From NCBI RefSeq assembly GCF_014712225.1, contig NZ_JACXBW010000009.1, forward strand, positions 124,001 to 188,000: a stretch of 64,000 bases of DNA. The letters run 5' to 3'. Shown one piece after another: positions 9,301 to 17,248 of this stretch (position 1 is the first letter of the stretch; every line of letters begins with the position of its first letter). This DNA comes from Pseudarthrobacter sulfonivorans. GTDB lineage: Bacteria; Actinomycetota; Actinomycetes; Actinomycetales; Micrococcaceae. The notes beneath the pieces are model-generated. The model ran no database searches, had not been told where the DNA came from, and saw only the letters and a list, made by a program, of their open reading frames with translations. The translations under genes were made by a program, and so were the position numbers.

Positions 9301-9618
9301 CCGGGCACGGTCAAGGTTGGTGCCATAGGTGAAGACCATGGTGATCTGCGACGTGCCGTTACGCGACGTCGAAGAGGTGGACTCCAGTCCCTCCACCCCG
9401 TTCAGGGCTGTCTCCAGCGGGGCGCTGACCTGTTTGTCCACCACTTCCGGCGAGGCTCCGGGCATTGGGGTCAGGACCGTGATCTGCGGGAACTCGATGG
9501 AGGGGATGAGTTCCTGCTTCAGCGATGACATGGTGATCACGCCGAACACCGATGCGAAGACGGTGATCAGCGCGATCAGTGCCCGGTTTGCCAGTGAAAG
9601 TTGTGCCAGCCGGAACAT
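6400..9618 (-). CDS. RND-family efflux transporter permease (AcrB/SwrC-like)
   Basis: 1072 residues, the expected full length for an HAE-type RND pump. It begins MFRLAQLSLANRALI with the first transmembrane helix, and the two large extracytoplasmic loops and twelve-helix plan are visible. The helix 4 motif GRVVDDSIVVIENI contains the acidic residues used for proton relay, and the second half repeats the architecture (GIVVTNAIVLIDLINQYR). AGGAG precedes the ATG. There is no membrane-fusion adaptor or outer-membrane gene beside it, as in Bacillus SwrC-type pumps, so it likely exports a surfactant, lipid or drug across a single membrane with unknown partners. Confidence 0.9.
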   Translation of the reverse strand: MFRLAQLSLANRALIALITVFASVFGVITMSSLKQELIPSIEFPQITVLTPMPGASPEVVDKQVSAPLETALNGVEGLESTSSTSRNGTSQITMVFTYGTNLDRARNQIDRAISNAKRSLPADVQPQAFAGSISDFPIVFLAVSSDKPLSELNADLQRLSVPRLQKIDGVRGADVTGGATQHIEVLPRPEAMAASGATIESIRNALGNNGSLIPAGTIEEQGKTLSLQIGSPVDSLDTIRSLPLGGAKNGATIGTVADVSLKDNERTSITRTNGEETLAVSVTKKPEGDTVGISHAVNDSLAALEAELGSNAKFTAVFDQAPFIEKSIKDLTTEGLLGLGFAVAVILVFLMSARSTLVTAVSIPLSLLVTFIGLSATGYSLNILTLGGLTIAIGRVVDDSIVVIENIKRHLSYGEEKVAAILTAIREVAGAITASTLTTVAVFLPIAFVGELAGELFRPFALTVTMALLASLLVSLTIVPVLAYWFLKSPAVAAPGSAAREAAAAARAKAHESEQKSRLQRAYLPILSKTQKHPVWTLVAALLVLGGTGAMTPLLATNLLGDSGQNSMTVRQVLPAGTSLADTSSAAVRLEEVLRGIEGVKNVQVTSGNAQAGFAALTSSGSSNSTFTVVTDEKVNQAKLQETVRTKLAGVADSGKITVGSQQGGFGTSSTVDITIKAATSEDLRTASDTVVEAMTGVPETSEVTTNLAASQPVVQVKVDRAKTAAAGLNEEQVAGVLAATISPIPAGTVRIETNDFPVQIGKGTRFTSIDAVRGIALPAAAGPVTLGSIASVEKVDVPVSITASNGQQTAKVSVTPSGSNLGAVNAEVQKRLAEVSLPAGVTAELGGATTQQAESFRQLGLALLAAIAIVYVIMVATFKSLVQPLILLVSVPFAATGAVALLLATGVPLGLPSLIGMLMLVGIVVTNAIVLIDLINQYRQPRNGLPGMTVADAITHGARQRLRPILMTALATVFALTPMALGLTGGGGFISQPLAVVVIGGLVSSTALTLVLVPVLYRLVEGRRERRTLLLALQERPEFAAADDVDAEFSDWTTGMTPKVSGRRAAAGDPE

Positions 9619-9683
9619 CGCGTGGTCTCCTGTGGGGTTGACGGACTGCTGGGACCGGACCTGCCCGCCAGGCCGGCGATGCG

Positions 9684-11186
9684 TCAGTGGTTGGCGGGAA
9701 CGCTTTCCAGCTGGAGTGCCTTGGCGGTGGCCGCTTCGAGTTCGGCAGCCAGGTCCGGGTTCTCGTCGAGCTTCACGCCGTAGCCGGGCATCATGTCCTT
9801 CAGCTTGCCCTGCCAGCCCTTGAAGTTCTTCGGGAAGGCTTTCTGCATCAGTTCGATCATGATGGGTACCGCCGTCGACGCGCCGGGCGACGCGCCCAGG
9901 AGCGCACCGATCGAGCCGTCGCGGCCGGCGATCACTTCAGTCCCGAACTGCAGCACGCCGCCCTTCTTCGGATCCTTCTTGATGATCTGTACACGCTGGC
10001 CGGCGGTGATCAGTTCCCAATCGCCGTCCTTGGCCTCGGGGTAGTACTCGCGAAGCGCCTCCACCTTGTCGCCGTGGCGCTTGGCCACCTCTTTGATCAG
10101 GTAGGCCGTGAGGTCCATGTTGTCCTTGGCCACGGCCAGCATCGGAATGATGTTGCTGGGGCGGATGGACAGCGGCAGGTCCAGGTATGAGCCGTTCTTC
10201 AGGAAGTTGGTTGAGAAACCGGCGTACGGGCCGAACAGAAGGGAGCGCTTGCCGTTGACGTAGCGGGTGTCCAGGTGCGGGACGGACATGGGCGGGGCGC
10301 CCACGGACGCCTGGCCATAAACCTTGGCGCTGTGCTGGGCCGCGAGGGTCTCATCGGTGCAGCGGAAGAACTGGCCGGACACGGGAAATCCGCCGTAACC
10401 CTTGCTCTCCGGGATTCCCGAAGCCTGCAGGAGGTGCAGCGCACCGCCGCCCGCGCCGACGAACACAAACTTGGCGTGGATTTTCCCGTGCTCGCCGGAA
10501 GCCGGGTATTTCAGTGAAAGGTCCCAGCCGCCGTCGGACGCTTTGGTGATGCCGCTAACCTCGTGGCCGTAGTTGACCTCGACGCCGTTATTGCCCAGGT
10601 AGGTGGTCAGCTCACGGGTCAGGGCCCCGAAGTCGACGTCGGTGCCCTCAGCCGCCCGGGTGGCGGCGATGCGCTGCTTGGGGTCGCGGCCCTTGACGAT
10701 CAGCGGCGCCCACTTTGCGATCTGTGCGTGGTCCTCGGAGTACTCCATGCTGCGGAACAGGGTGTGGGACTTCAGTGCCTCGTAGCGGGTCTTGAGGAAG
10801 CTGGCGTTCTTCTCGCCGATCACAAAACTCATATGCGGGACGGTGTTGATAAAGCCCTTGGGCGAGCCGATCAGCTGCTCCTGGACCAGGTGGGACCAGA
10901 ACTGGCGAGAGAGCTGGAACTGTTCGTTGATCAGCAGCGCCTTGGCAGGATTCACCGAGCCGTCCTTGGCTGCGGGGGAGTAGTTGAGCTCGCACAGTGC
11001 GGCGTGGCCGGTTCCGGCATTGTTCCAGGGGTCGGAGCTTTCCAGGCCCGGCTGGTCCAGGCGTTCGAACAGGGAGATTGTCCAGTTCGGCTCTAGCTGC
11101 TTGATGAACGCCCCGAGGGTGGCGCTCATGATGCCGCCGCCAATCAGGACAACGTCGGCATGTTGGGTCTTGGATATGAAGGTCAC
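9684..11186 (-). CDS. mqo: Malate:quinone oxidoreductase
   Basis: 500 residues, FAD-dependent peripheral membrane enzyme that oxidises malate to oxaloacetate and passes electrons to the quinone pool. The start GTG has GGAG eight bases upstream. The N-terminal dinucleotide-binding motif is [14 protein letters not shown], followed by the hallmark [26 protein letters not shown]. Length and sequence match the actinobacterial family throughout. It is probably monocistronic; the next gene on the strand is the RND pump 65 bases away, with its own context. High confidence in identity. Confidence 0.96.
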   Translation of the reverse strand: MTFISKTQHADVVLIGGGIMSATLGAFIKQLEPNWTISLFERLDQPGLESSDPWNNAGTGHAALCELNYSPAAKDGSVNPAKALLINEQFQLSRQFWSHLVQEQLIGSPKGFINTVPHMSFVIGEKNASFLKTRYEALKSHTLFRSMEYSEDHAQIAKWAPLIVKGRDPKQRIAATRAAEGTDVDFGALTRELTTYLGNNGVEVNYGHEVSGITKASDGGWDLSLKYPASGEHGKIHAKFVFVGAGGGALHLLQASGIPESKGYGGFPVSGQFFRCTDETLAAQHSAKVYGQASVGAPPMSVPHLDTRYVNGKRSLLFGPYAGFSTNFLKNGSYLDLPLSIRPSNIIPMLAVAKDNMDLTAYLIKEVAKRHGDKVEALREYYPEAKDGDWELITAGQRVQIIKKDPKKGGVLQFGTEVIAGRDGSIGALLGASPGASTAVPIMIELMQKAFPKNFKGWQGKLKDMMPGYGVKLDENPDLAAELEAATAKALQLESVPANH

Positions 11187-11265
11187 AATCAGTCTCCGAT
11201 AGCAGCGGCTCTGGCTGTCACAGAATATCCCTGCCCGGCCCGCATACTGAAATTGGGCGCGGCCG

Positions 11266-12939
11266 TCAAGGCTTTAGCTGCACCTTCGTGAAAACTTCAC
11301 TTAGTACCGGGGACGCCGGATAGCTGCTGACGCGGTCTGACAGGGCCAGCGCCGAAATGGGGAAGGCGATGGGAACAGCCGGGACAGTGGCCGCGATCTG
11401 GGCGTTGATGGTGTGGTACTGCTCATCGCGTTCCTTGCCGGCGGGCAGGCCCCGGGCCCGGTTGATCTTGGAGAAGACCTGCGGGTCTTGGTAGCCGAAC
11501 TCACCATTCTTTTCGCCGAACAGGGGGCCAACAAAGTTTTCGGCGTCCGAATAGGCGCCGTTCCAGCCGAGCAGGTGCAGCGCGTGGTCACCCGGTGACT
11601 GGACCTTCTGGAGGTAGCCGTCAGACCAGTCCACCGGGACAGGCTTGACGTTGAACCCGACGGCGGTCAGTTGCCTGCTCAGCTCCGCGTAGATTTTCTC
11701 GGGCGTGGGCAGGTAGGGACGGGTGGCGTTCAGCGGGTAGTAGAACCGGAGCTCTTCCCCGGCGTAGCCGGCTTCGGCAAGATAGGCCTTCGCCTTGGCC
11801 GGGTCGTGGCCCAATTCCGGGGCTTCGTTGTTGAAGCCGCTGATTTTGGGCGGGACGAATTGTGTGGCCTTGGCCGTGTTATCGATGAAGAACTTGCGGA
11901 TCAGGGTGTCCTTGTCGATCGCCAACTCGACGGCCTGGCGGATCTTCAGGTTCTGAAGGATCGGGATTTCTTGGTTCATACCCAGGTACATCACCGAGAA
12001 CGGGTCACGCTGGACGATTTGCATGCCCCGCTTGACGAGCTGGTCGAAGTTCCCCACCGTGACGGCGTCGTAACCGTCGATCTTGCCATCCAACAGGGCC
12101 TGCAGGCGTGTCTGCGGGTGGTCGTACGTGACGAAATTGATGGTGGCGATCTGGCCACGGTTTCCCCAGTACTCCTTGTGGGTGACGAGGCGGACGCTGG
12201 TTTCGTCCCAGGCGGCCAGGCTGTATGGCCCCGTGCCCACGGGGTTGGTGGCAAATGCGGACACAGGGTTGCCGTACCGCGTCTGGTTGAGCACATCGGC
12301 GGTGCCTGTGGTCAGCGCTGCGGGGGAGGCGATGGCAAAGGCCGGCAGGGTCAGTGCCTGGAGGAAGGCCGTGAAGGGCTGGGTGAGGTCGATCCGGACC
12401 GTGTCAGGGGCCTCTGCGGTGCAGCTCTTGAAGATGGAGAGGGCAGCGTCGTCGGAATGGGCCTTGAACACGCTCTTGAAAGAGATTCCCGGCGCCTGCA
12501 TGCGGAGTTCCGCGGGGAACGCGAACCAGCGGTTGAAGTTGTGGCAGACGGCATCGGCGTTGAACGGCGTGCCGTCATGGAAGAAGACACCGGTGCGGAG
12601 CTTGAAGGTGTAGGTGCGGCCTTCGTTCGATTCGGTCCATTCCGTCGCCAGCAGCGGGGTGGGTTTTCCGGTGGTCTGGTCGACTCCCACCAGGCCCTCA
12701 AGGATCTGGCGGGTGATCCGGTAGCTCTCCACATCGCTTGAGAGGGCCGGGTCCAGCCCCAAAGGCTGGGATGCTGTGCCGAAGGTGAACGTTTCGGTGG
12801 GCTCGGATGCCGTGGCGGGCGTTGTGGGTGACGTGGACGACGGTGACGGCGAGGGGGTGCTGGTACAGGCTGTCAGGCCTAACGCCATAAGAACGGCGCC
12901 GGTCTTGATGACCGTTCGCCGCGATGTACTGCTGGGCAC
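11266..12939 (-). CDS. Oligopeptide/dipeptide-type ABC substrate-binding lipoprotein (SBP family 5)
   Basis: 557 residues, GTG start with GAGGTGAT upstream. The N-terminus has a twin-arginine-like motif SRRTVIK, a hydrophobic stretch and the lipobox LTAC, so it may be a Tat-exported lipoprotein. A Ser/Pro/Thr linker leads into the family 5 domain, with [41 protein letters not shown] as the classic early motif. No permease or ATPase genes lie beside it: this is an orphan binding protein. Ligand could be peptides, nickel or sugars and cannot be decided here. Confidence 0.88.
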   Translation of the reverse strand: MPSSTSRRTVIKTGAVLMALGLTACTSTPSPSPSSTSPTTPATASEPTETFTFGTASQPLGLDPALSSDVESYRITRQILEGLVGVDQTTGKPTPLLATEWTESNEGRTYTFKLRTGVFFHDGTPFNADAVCHNFNRWFAFPAELRMQAPGISFKSVFKAHSDDAALSIFKSCTAEAPDTVRIDLTQPFTAFLQALTLPAFAIASPAALTTGTADVLNQTRYGNPVSAFATNPVGTGPYSLAAWDETSVRLVTHKEYWGNRGQIATINFVTYDHPQTRLQALLDGKIDGYDAVTVGNFDQLVKRGMQIVQRDPFSVMYLGMNQEIPILQNLKIRQAVELAIDKDTLIRKFFIDNTAKATQFVPPKISGFNNEAPELGHDPAKAKAYLAEAGYAGEELRFYYPLNATRPYLPTPEKIYAELSRQLTAVGFNVKPVPVDWSDGYLQKVQSPGDHALHLLGWNGAYSDAENFVGPLFGEKNGEFGYQDPQVFSKINRARGLPAGKERDEQYHTINAQIAATVPAVPIAFPISALALSDRVSSYPASPVLSEVFTKVQLKP

Positions 12940-13052
12940 TCGTCTATCACCTCTGGGCTGTTTCTGGCCGGCGCCGCCTACTGCGGGCCAAGGACACAGT
13001 CTAATTGACGGGGCCCGGTGTTCCCGGTAACCGCATTGCCCGGCGCAAGGTA

Positions 13053-13081
13053 GCGGCCCGTTCCTGGTGGGAACGGGCCGC
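13053..13081 (-). terminator. Hairpin after the fasciclin gene
   Basis: GCGGCCCGTTCC (13053-13064) and GGAACGGGCCGC (13070-13081) form a perfect 12-bp stem with a 5-base loop, 46 bases past the fasciclin stop on the minus strand. The T-tract is weak. Confidence 0.55.
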
Positions 13082-13126
13082 TGTGAGTCCCTGGTGCCGC
13101 CGGTGGCCGGCGCCGGTTTAGGTGTA

Positions 13127-13804
13127 TTACTTGGGCATCAGCACCGAGTCGATCAGGTAAACGGTGGCGTTTTTGGTCTTGACGCCACCGCAGATGACGT
13201 TGGCGCCGTCGACCTGAAGCGCATCCCCGCTGCCGGTCACGGTGACCGAACCGCCCTGGACTGTGGCGTGGGTGCCGGCGATCTTGTCAGGGGTGATCTG
13301 GCCGGGAACTACGTGGTAGGTCAGGATCTTGCTCAGCAGGGCGTCGTCGGTCTTCAGCGTCTCGATGGTTGCCGCGTCGATCTTTGCGAACGCGTCATCC
13401 ACCGGGGCGAAGACGGTGAACTCGGCGCCGTTAAGCGTGTCCACGAGGTCAACCTTCGGGTTCAGCTTGCCGGAGACGGCGGCCGTGAGCGTGGTCAAAA
13501 TGGGGTTGTTGGAGGCGGCGACCGCTACCGGGTCAAGGGCCATGCCGGCAACCGAACCCGCGCCGGTGGGGACCTTCTCGGCGTAGCCGGCGCAGCCCTT
13601 GCCCACCAGGTTCGCTGCCGGATCCATGGCGGCGGCGCTGGCGGTCATGGACGGTGACGGCGCCATGCTGGACGTCGTCGGTGCGGCCGACGGAGCGGAG
13701 GTGCTCGGTGCCGTTGTGGTCGATCCGCCGCAAGCCGTGAGGCTCAGCAGGGCTGCAGCTGCAACGCCTGCGACGGTGAAGGATGTGCGCTTGAATGACT
13801 GCAT
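13127..13804 (-). CDS. Fasciclin (FAS1) domain lipoprotein
   Basis: 225 residues. AAGGAGAA sits just upstream of the ATG at 13804; the 15-residue extension upstream is not needed. The signal peptide ends with lipobox LTAC, and a Ser/Thr/Ala/Pro linker of ~35 residues follows. The FAS1 domain covers about residues 80-225, with the H1 motif [13 protein letters not shown] and the H2-like [11 protein letters not shown], ending in [11 protein letters not shown]. This is the MPT70/MPB83-like architecture of actinobacterial surface adhesion proteins. It should be anchored to the outer face of the membrane. A role in adhesion is inferred from family only. Confidence 0.9.
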   Translation of the reverse strand: MQSFKRTSFTVAGVAAAALLSLTACGGSTTTAPSTSAPSAAPTTSSMAPSPSMTASAAAMDPAANLVGKGCAGYAEKVPTGAGSVAGMALDPVAVAASNNPILTTLTAAVSGKLNPKVDLVDTLNGAEFTVFAPVDDAFAKIDAATIETLKTDDALLSKILTYHVVPGQITPDKIAGTHATVQGGSVTVTGSGDALQVDGANVICGGVKTKNATVYLIDSVLMPK

Positions 13805-13994
13805 TTCGGTTCTCCTTGTTTGTGCCGATTTCTTGCCTGCCGCAGACATGGCGCCTGCCGCGTGACCTGTTCCGACTATCGGGCACCTGCCCTTGGCTGG
13901 TGTCTCATGGGGTATTCGGGCGGAGTTCCGAAATGGATGGGTGGATCGAAAAGACTTTCTTTAATCAGTGGTTATGGGGCCATTCGGTTAAATG

Positions 13995-14028
13995 CAGAGA
14001 TCCCGGGCCGTGGGGCCCGGGATCTCTG
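13995..14028 (-). terminator. Perfect 15-bp hairpin downstream of tRNA-Leu
   Basis: CAGAGATCCCGGGCC (13995-14009) and GGCCCGGGATCTCTG (14014-14028) pair perfectly around GTGG, nine bases past the tRNA-Leu 3' end on the minus strand. It is the likely tRNA terminator, although the tail is only ATTTAA-like. Confidence 0.6.
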
Positions 14029-14036
14029 GGTAAATG

Positions 14037-14118
14037 TGCGCAAGGGGGGACTTGAACCCCCACGCCCGAAGGCACAGGAACCTAAATCCTGCGTGTCTGC
14101 CAATTTCACCACTCGCGC
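14037..14118 (-). tRNA. tRNA-Leu (anticodon TAG)
   Basis: 82 bases that fold as a class II tRNA with a long variable arm. The acceptor stem GCGCGAG pairs with CTTGCGC (one G-U pair). The anticodon stem-loop is CAGGA-TTTAGGT-TCCTG, giving anticodon TAG for CUA/CUN codons. The T arm is GGGGGTTCAAGTCCCCC. CCA is not encoded. A TACAAT -10-like box at 14202-14197 on the minus strand is a possible promoter element. Confidence 0.95.
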
Positions 14119-14267
14119 TTGGCAGCTGACGGTGTTTCTGCTCCGGCCAGCGGACTGGACCGGGAGCAAAACGTACGACGGCGGATGCCAGTTTCCATTG
14201 TAGCCTCGGCCGGGTGCCGTTCCTGTCAGTCCCCGGCCCCTGCCGCGTCCTTGCAGACGCGTTTCGG

Positions 14268-14741
14268 CTACCGGTCCAGTTTGAGGTCGCGCCGCAGTTT
14301 CGCCACGTGCCCGGTGGCCCGCACGTTGTACTGGGCCAACGCCACCTTGCCGTCAGGATCGACCACGATGGTGGAGCGGATCAGTCCTTCGTAGGTCCGT
14401 CCGTAGTTTTTCTTTTCGCCCCACGCGCCGTAGGCGTCGGCCACGGCATGGTCTTCGTCTGAAAGCAGCGGGAAGCTGAGATCTTCGTTGGCGGCAAAGG
14501 CGGCGAGTTTTTCGACTGAATCGGGGGAGACGCCCAGGACGCGGTAGCCGGCCGCGGTGAAGGAGGCCAGGTTGTCGCGGAAGTCGCACGCCTGTTTGGT
14601 GCAACCGGGGGTGGAGGCCGCCGGGTAGAAATAGACGATGGTGCCGGCGCCCCGGTCCGAAGCCAGGCTCACGTCCTGACCCGACGAATCCTTCAATGTG
14701 AAGCCGGGCGCCACGGCACCGGTCAGAAGTCTTTCAGCCAA
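14268..14741 (-). CDS. bcp: Thioredoxin-dependent peroxiredoxin, BCP/PrxQ type
   Basis: 157 residues. The start is TTG at 14741 with AAGGAG eight bases upstream. The peroxidatic Cys47 lies in ASTPGCTKQAC and the resolving Cys52 is five residues later, the atypical two-Cys arrangement of PrxQ. It reduces hydrogen peroxide and organic hydroperoxides with electrons from thioredoxin in the cytoplasm. It is transcribed divergently from a MarR regulator 86 bases away, which raises the possibility that the regulator responds to peroxide or hypochlorite and controls both; that link is inference. Confidence 0.93.
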   Translation of the reverse strand: MAERLLTGAVAPGFTLKDSSGQDVSLASDRGAGTIVYFYPAASTPGCTKQACDFRDNLASFTAAGYRVLGVSPDSVEKLAAFAANEDLSFPLLSDEDHAVADAYGAWGEKKNYGRTYEGLIRSTIVVDPDGKVALAQYNVRATGHVAKLRRDLKLDR

Positions 14742-14782
14742 TGTTGATCTCCTTGTTGCAAGCGGGACGTATCACCCTAGTA

Positions 14783-14820
14783 AGCATCTGCAATCGATGC
14801 TAACCAGCCTTAGCTATACT
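14783..14820 (+). promoter_or_regulatory. Candidate operator and -10 element in the bcp/marR divergent region
   Basis: AGCATC-N7-GATGCT (14783-14788 and 14796-14801) is a perfect 6-bp inverted repeat lying where the -35 of the marR promoter should be. TATACT at 14815-14820 is a good -10 whose expected start falls on the marR ATG at 14828, suggesting a leaderless mRNA. Confidence 0.45.
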
Positions 14821-14827
14821 TGCAGGT

Positions 14828-15292
14828 ATGCCTGACATGGATCGCTGGCCCACAGGGCGCTTATTGTCCACCGCGGCGCGCCTCGTGGAACACTCTTGGA
14901 ACGAGAAGCTCGGCGCCATCGGGCTGACGCATGCAGGCGTGATAGCCATTGAAGTGCTCGCAGCCCAGGGTCCCATGACCCAAGCACAGCTCGCCCAGTT
15001 TGTTCGGGTACAGGCCCAGACCATGGGGAAGACGCTTACGCGGCTGGAGGCCCACGGCCACATCGCCCGCGTGCGCAGCACCTCTGACCGGCGCAGCCAG
15101 GTGGTATCCCTCACCGACAGTGGCCGGGAAGCGGCAGCCGCCGCCGTAGAGATGGAGCGCTCGGTGCTGGCCGCGGCAACCATCGATCCTGACCTGTTGC
15201 GGCATGAGCTTCAGGCTGTCGTCAGGGAACTGGCAAGTCAGTTCTCATCACCGGCCACCCGCGCCCTGGTGGACGGCTCGCCGCTGAGCTAG
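14828..15292 (+). CDS. MarR-family transcriptional regulator
   Basis: 154 residues with a winged helix-turn-helix from about residue 30 to 105: LTHAGVIAIEVLAAQGPMTQAQLAQFVRVQAQTM, then LTRLEAHGHIARVRSTSDRRSQ as recognition helix and wing. The ATG is directly downstream of a TATACT box with no Shine-Dalgarno, consistent with leaderless translation. There is no cysteine in the protein, so direct thiol redox sensing of the OhrR type is not available. Target genes likely include itself and perhaps the divergent peroxiredoxin. Confidence 0.88.
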   Translation: MPDMDRWPTGRLLSTAARLVEHSWNEKLGAIGLTHAGVIAIEVLAAQGPMTQAQLAQFVRVQAQTMGKTLTRLEAHGHIARVRSTSDRRSQVVSLTDSGREAAAAAVEMERSVLAAATIDPDLLRHELQAVVRELASQFSSPATRALVDGSPLS

Positions 15293-15458
15293 GGACGCTC
15301 GCCTCGAAACGCTCGGAAAAAGATTGTCGTTGAATCGCCCTCGGCACCTGGACAGGCATCCATCACCGAGACAGTCAGCGTGGTATTGACCGCAGCGCAA
15401 AGCAGCAATATCTTGCAGAATCTGGCGTTCAGCGGGCCGGTATACCCGGAGTAAGCCA

Positions 15459-15540
15459 TTTCTGAAATATCTTGCGAATCGGACGTTCTCTCCGGCATAG
15501 TTGTCGGTAATCGGGCCGTTTCCGCAACATATTTCAGAAA
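15459..15540 (+). promoter_or_regulatory. HipBA operator pair and promoter
   Basis: TTTCTGAAATATCTTGCG (15459-15476) and its inverted copy CGCAACATATTTCAGAAA (15523-15540) match at 17 of 18 positions, with centres 64 bp apart. A partial third copy, AATATCTTGC, is at 15407-15416. TTGCGA (15472-15477) and CATAGT (15496-15501) could be -35 and -10 with an 18-base spacer, so the first repeat overlaps the -35 and the second lies just before the hipB ribosome-binding site. Binding by HipB is inferred. Confidence 0.6.
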
Positions 15541-15547
15541 GGCAGGG

Positions 15548-15751
15548 ATGGACGACATCGCCGCCATCGGTTCCAGCATCCGCCGGGCCCGGAAGGAAGC
15601 CGGCATCACTCAAGCCACGTTGGCCGACCTGATTGGCACGTCGTCCCGTACGGTTCACGCGATCGAAACGGGAACGGGTAATCCGTCACTTGCTACGGTT
15701 GCCGCCGCGGCCAACGCAGTGGGCCTGCATCTCAAGGCCGTCGATGACTGA
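15548..15751 (+). CDS. hipB: HipB-type antitoxin, XRE helix-turn-helix protein
   Basis: 67 residues, nearly all one XRE domain: IGSSIRRARKEAGITQATLADLIGTSSRTVHAIETGTGNPSLATVAAAANAVGL. It lacks the C-terminal extension that marks E. coli HipB for Lon. AAAGG lies five bases before the ATG. It should bind the inverted repeats in front of the operon and neutralise HipA in a DNA-bound complex. The stop overlaps the hipA start by eight bases, ensuring that toxin is made only after antitoxin. Confidence 0.88.
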   Translation: MDDIAAIGSSIRRARKEAGITQATLADLIGTSSRTVHAIETGTGNPSLATVAAAANAVGLHLKAVDD

Positions 15752-16934
15752 GGACCTGCGCCGCCTTAAGTTTGTGCGAAGCGCCGACGTTTACAAGACC
15801 GGCCTGCTGGCGGGCCACCTGAAAAGGACGGAGCGGGGGAGTGTCGTCTTCTCCTACACGTCCGACTACCTTGGCTCGAGCGGCCGTCCCGTCAGTACCA
15901 CGTTGCCCCTCGCGGCGGCGCCTGTTGAAGCGCCCAGCGGGGCGCTACCATCCTTCTTTTCGGGACTCCTGCCCGAAGGGCACCGACTCACTATGCTTAA
16001 GGATGCCGTGAAGACCAGCCTGGGCGATGAACTCAGCCTCCTCCTGGCCGTCGGCGCAGACGTACCCGGCGATGTCCAGATCGTGCCCGCCGGAGAAATC
16101 CCGGAGGAGCCTTTGCCACTGGCGGACACCTCGCGGCCGGAGGACCTTGATTTCGCTGCCCTCGCCGGCGCTGTGGATCCCTATGGCCTGCCGGGGGTCC
16201 AGGCCAAAGCCAGCGCCTCCATGCTGACCACTCCCTTTGCCCTGGCAAGCCGCCGCTACCTGCTTAAGCTGGATCCGCCGCTGCATGCCCACCTTGTCGT
16301 CAACGAAGCGGCGCACCTCACGGGGGCGAAAGCGCTGAAAATCCCTGTCGCCCGGCATAGAGTCGTCACTGACCGGAACGGCCTGCCAGGGCTGCTGGTG
16401 GAACGGTTCGACCGCCCCACGGAAAGTGGACCCTCTCGTTTGGCACTGGAGGATGCTGCCCAGGTCGTGAACCTTCCGCCTGCATCAAAATACTCCGTGA
16501 GCTCTGAGGACGTAGTGCTGGCATTGGCCGGGCTGTGCAAAGCCAGGGCCGTCGCCTCAAGAAACCTCTACCTGCAGTTCGTCTTCGCCTGGCTGACCGG
16601 CAACGGTGACCTGCACGCCAAGAACGCCTCGGTGCTGGAAGGCCGGCACGGTGGCTGGGTGGTGGCCCCCGTCTATGACATCCCGTGCACACTGGTCTAT
16701 GGCGACGACACCATGGCGCTGACCCTTTCCGGCAAGGTGAAGAACCTCAACGCCAAGCACTGGCAGGAGTTCGCCGACAGCATCGGGCTCCCCGAACGGG
16801 CGGCCACGGCCGCAAATAAAATCGCGTTGGCCGCTGCTCTGGCCGTCAATCTGGAGGCCCTGCCCTTCACCGGGTCGCCCCTGAACGGTGCAGTCCGGGA
16901 GTTGCGGCACCGCCGGATGCAGATTGGCGGCTGA
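15744..16934 (+). CDS. hipA: HipA-type serine/threonine kinase toxin
   Basis: 396 residues. The ATG at 15744 lies within the last codons of hipB. The N-terminal HipA-coupling domain (RSADVYKTGLLAGHLKRTERGSVVFSY) is followed by the kinase. Visible kinase features are the Ser-containing loop GVQAKASASM, the catalytic loop NGDLHAKN with Asp289, and the metal-binding Asp312 in APVYDIP. In E. coli HipA phosphorylates glutamyl-tRNA synthetase and causes growth arrest and persistence; the substrate here is unknown. All key residues are intact, so the toxin is probably active. gltX in this window at 39.2 kb would be the classical target. Confidence 0.9.
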   Translation: MTEDLRRLKFVRSADVYKTGLLAGHLKRTERGSVVFSYTSDYLGSSGRPVSTTLPLAAAPVEAPSGALPSFFSGLLPEGHRLTMLKDAVKTSLGDELSLLLAVGADVPGDVQIVPAGEIPEEPLPLADTSRPEDLDFAALAGAVDPYGLPGVQAKASASMLTTPFALASRRYLLKLDPPLHAHLVVNEAAHLTGAKALKIPVARHRVVTDRNGLPGLLVERFDRPTESGPSRLALEDAAQVVNLPPASKYSVSSEDVVLALAGLCKARAVASRNLYLQFVFAWLTGNGDLHAKNASVLEGRHGGWVVAPVYDIPCTLVYGDDTMALTLSGKVKNLNAKHWQEFADSIGLPERAATAANKIALAAALAVNLEALPFTGSPLNGAVRELRHRRMQIGG

Positions 16935-17011
16935 TAAGGCTCTATTTCTCGCGCACCGCCAGCTGAAGTAAATAGCCCGCAGGTATCCCTCTAGTGTTTT
17001 CCGGGCAAAGC

Positions 17012-17054
17012 GAAACCCCGCCTTCAGGCTTCTGGCCTATGAAGACGGGGTTTC
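17012..17054. terminator. Hairpin between hipA and tRNA-Lys
   Basis: GAAACCCCGCCTTCA (17012-17026) pairs with TGAAGACGGGGTTTC (17040-17054) at 14 of 15 positions, with an inner AGGC/GCCT extension. It lies six bases past the tRNA-Lys 3' end and also follows hipA, so it may act in both directions. Confidence 0.65.
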
Positions 17055-17059
17055 CGTGG

Positions 17060-17132
17060 TGCACCCCCCGGGACTTGAACCCGGAACCCATTGATTAAGA
17101 GTCAATTGCTCTGCCAATTGAGCTAGAGGTGC
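17060..17132 (-). tRNA. tRNA-Lys (anticodon CTT)
   Basis: 73 bases. The acceptor stem GCACCTC pairs with GGGGTGC through one wobble. The D arm is AGCTCAATTGGCAGAGC. The anticodon stem-loop is TTGACTCTTAATCAA, giving anticodon CTT for AAG. The T arm is CCGGGTTCAAGTCCCGG. Discriminator A; CCA is not fully encoded. Confidence 0.96.
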
Positions 17133-17193
17133 ATCTCTTCGCGGTGATCTTCGTGGCTTTTTCTTTCCCCGTTGATCTCCGCAACGACATGAA

Positions 17194-17222
17194 ACTCTAC
17201 ACGAACTTCCGGTGCATGTGAA
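17194..17222 (-). promoter_or_regulatory. tRNA-Lys promoter
   Basis: On the minus strand TTCACA (17222-17217, 5/6 to consensus) and TAGAGT (17199-17194) are separated by 17 bases. The predicted start is about 55 bases before the mature tRNA 5' end. Confidence 0.6.
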
Positions 17223-17248
17223 ATCGAACGGGCAGGGGATGAGGATAC

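Noticed and set aside
15289..15609. 106-residue minus-strand frame over the hipBA promoter
   Set aside because: It covers the operator repeats and hipB start, has no ribosome site and matches no family.
17060..17132. tRNA-Lys or other tRNAs as integration sites of a genomic island
   Set aside because: No integrase, no duplicated tRNA 3' end and no composition change next to any of the four tRNA genes.
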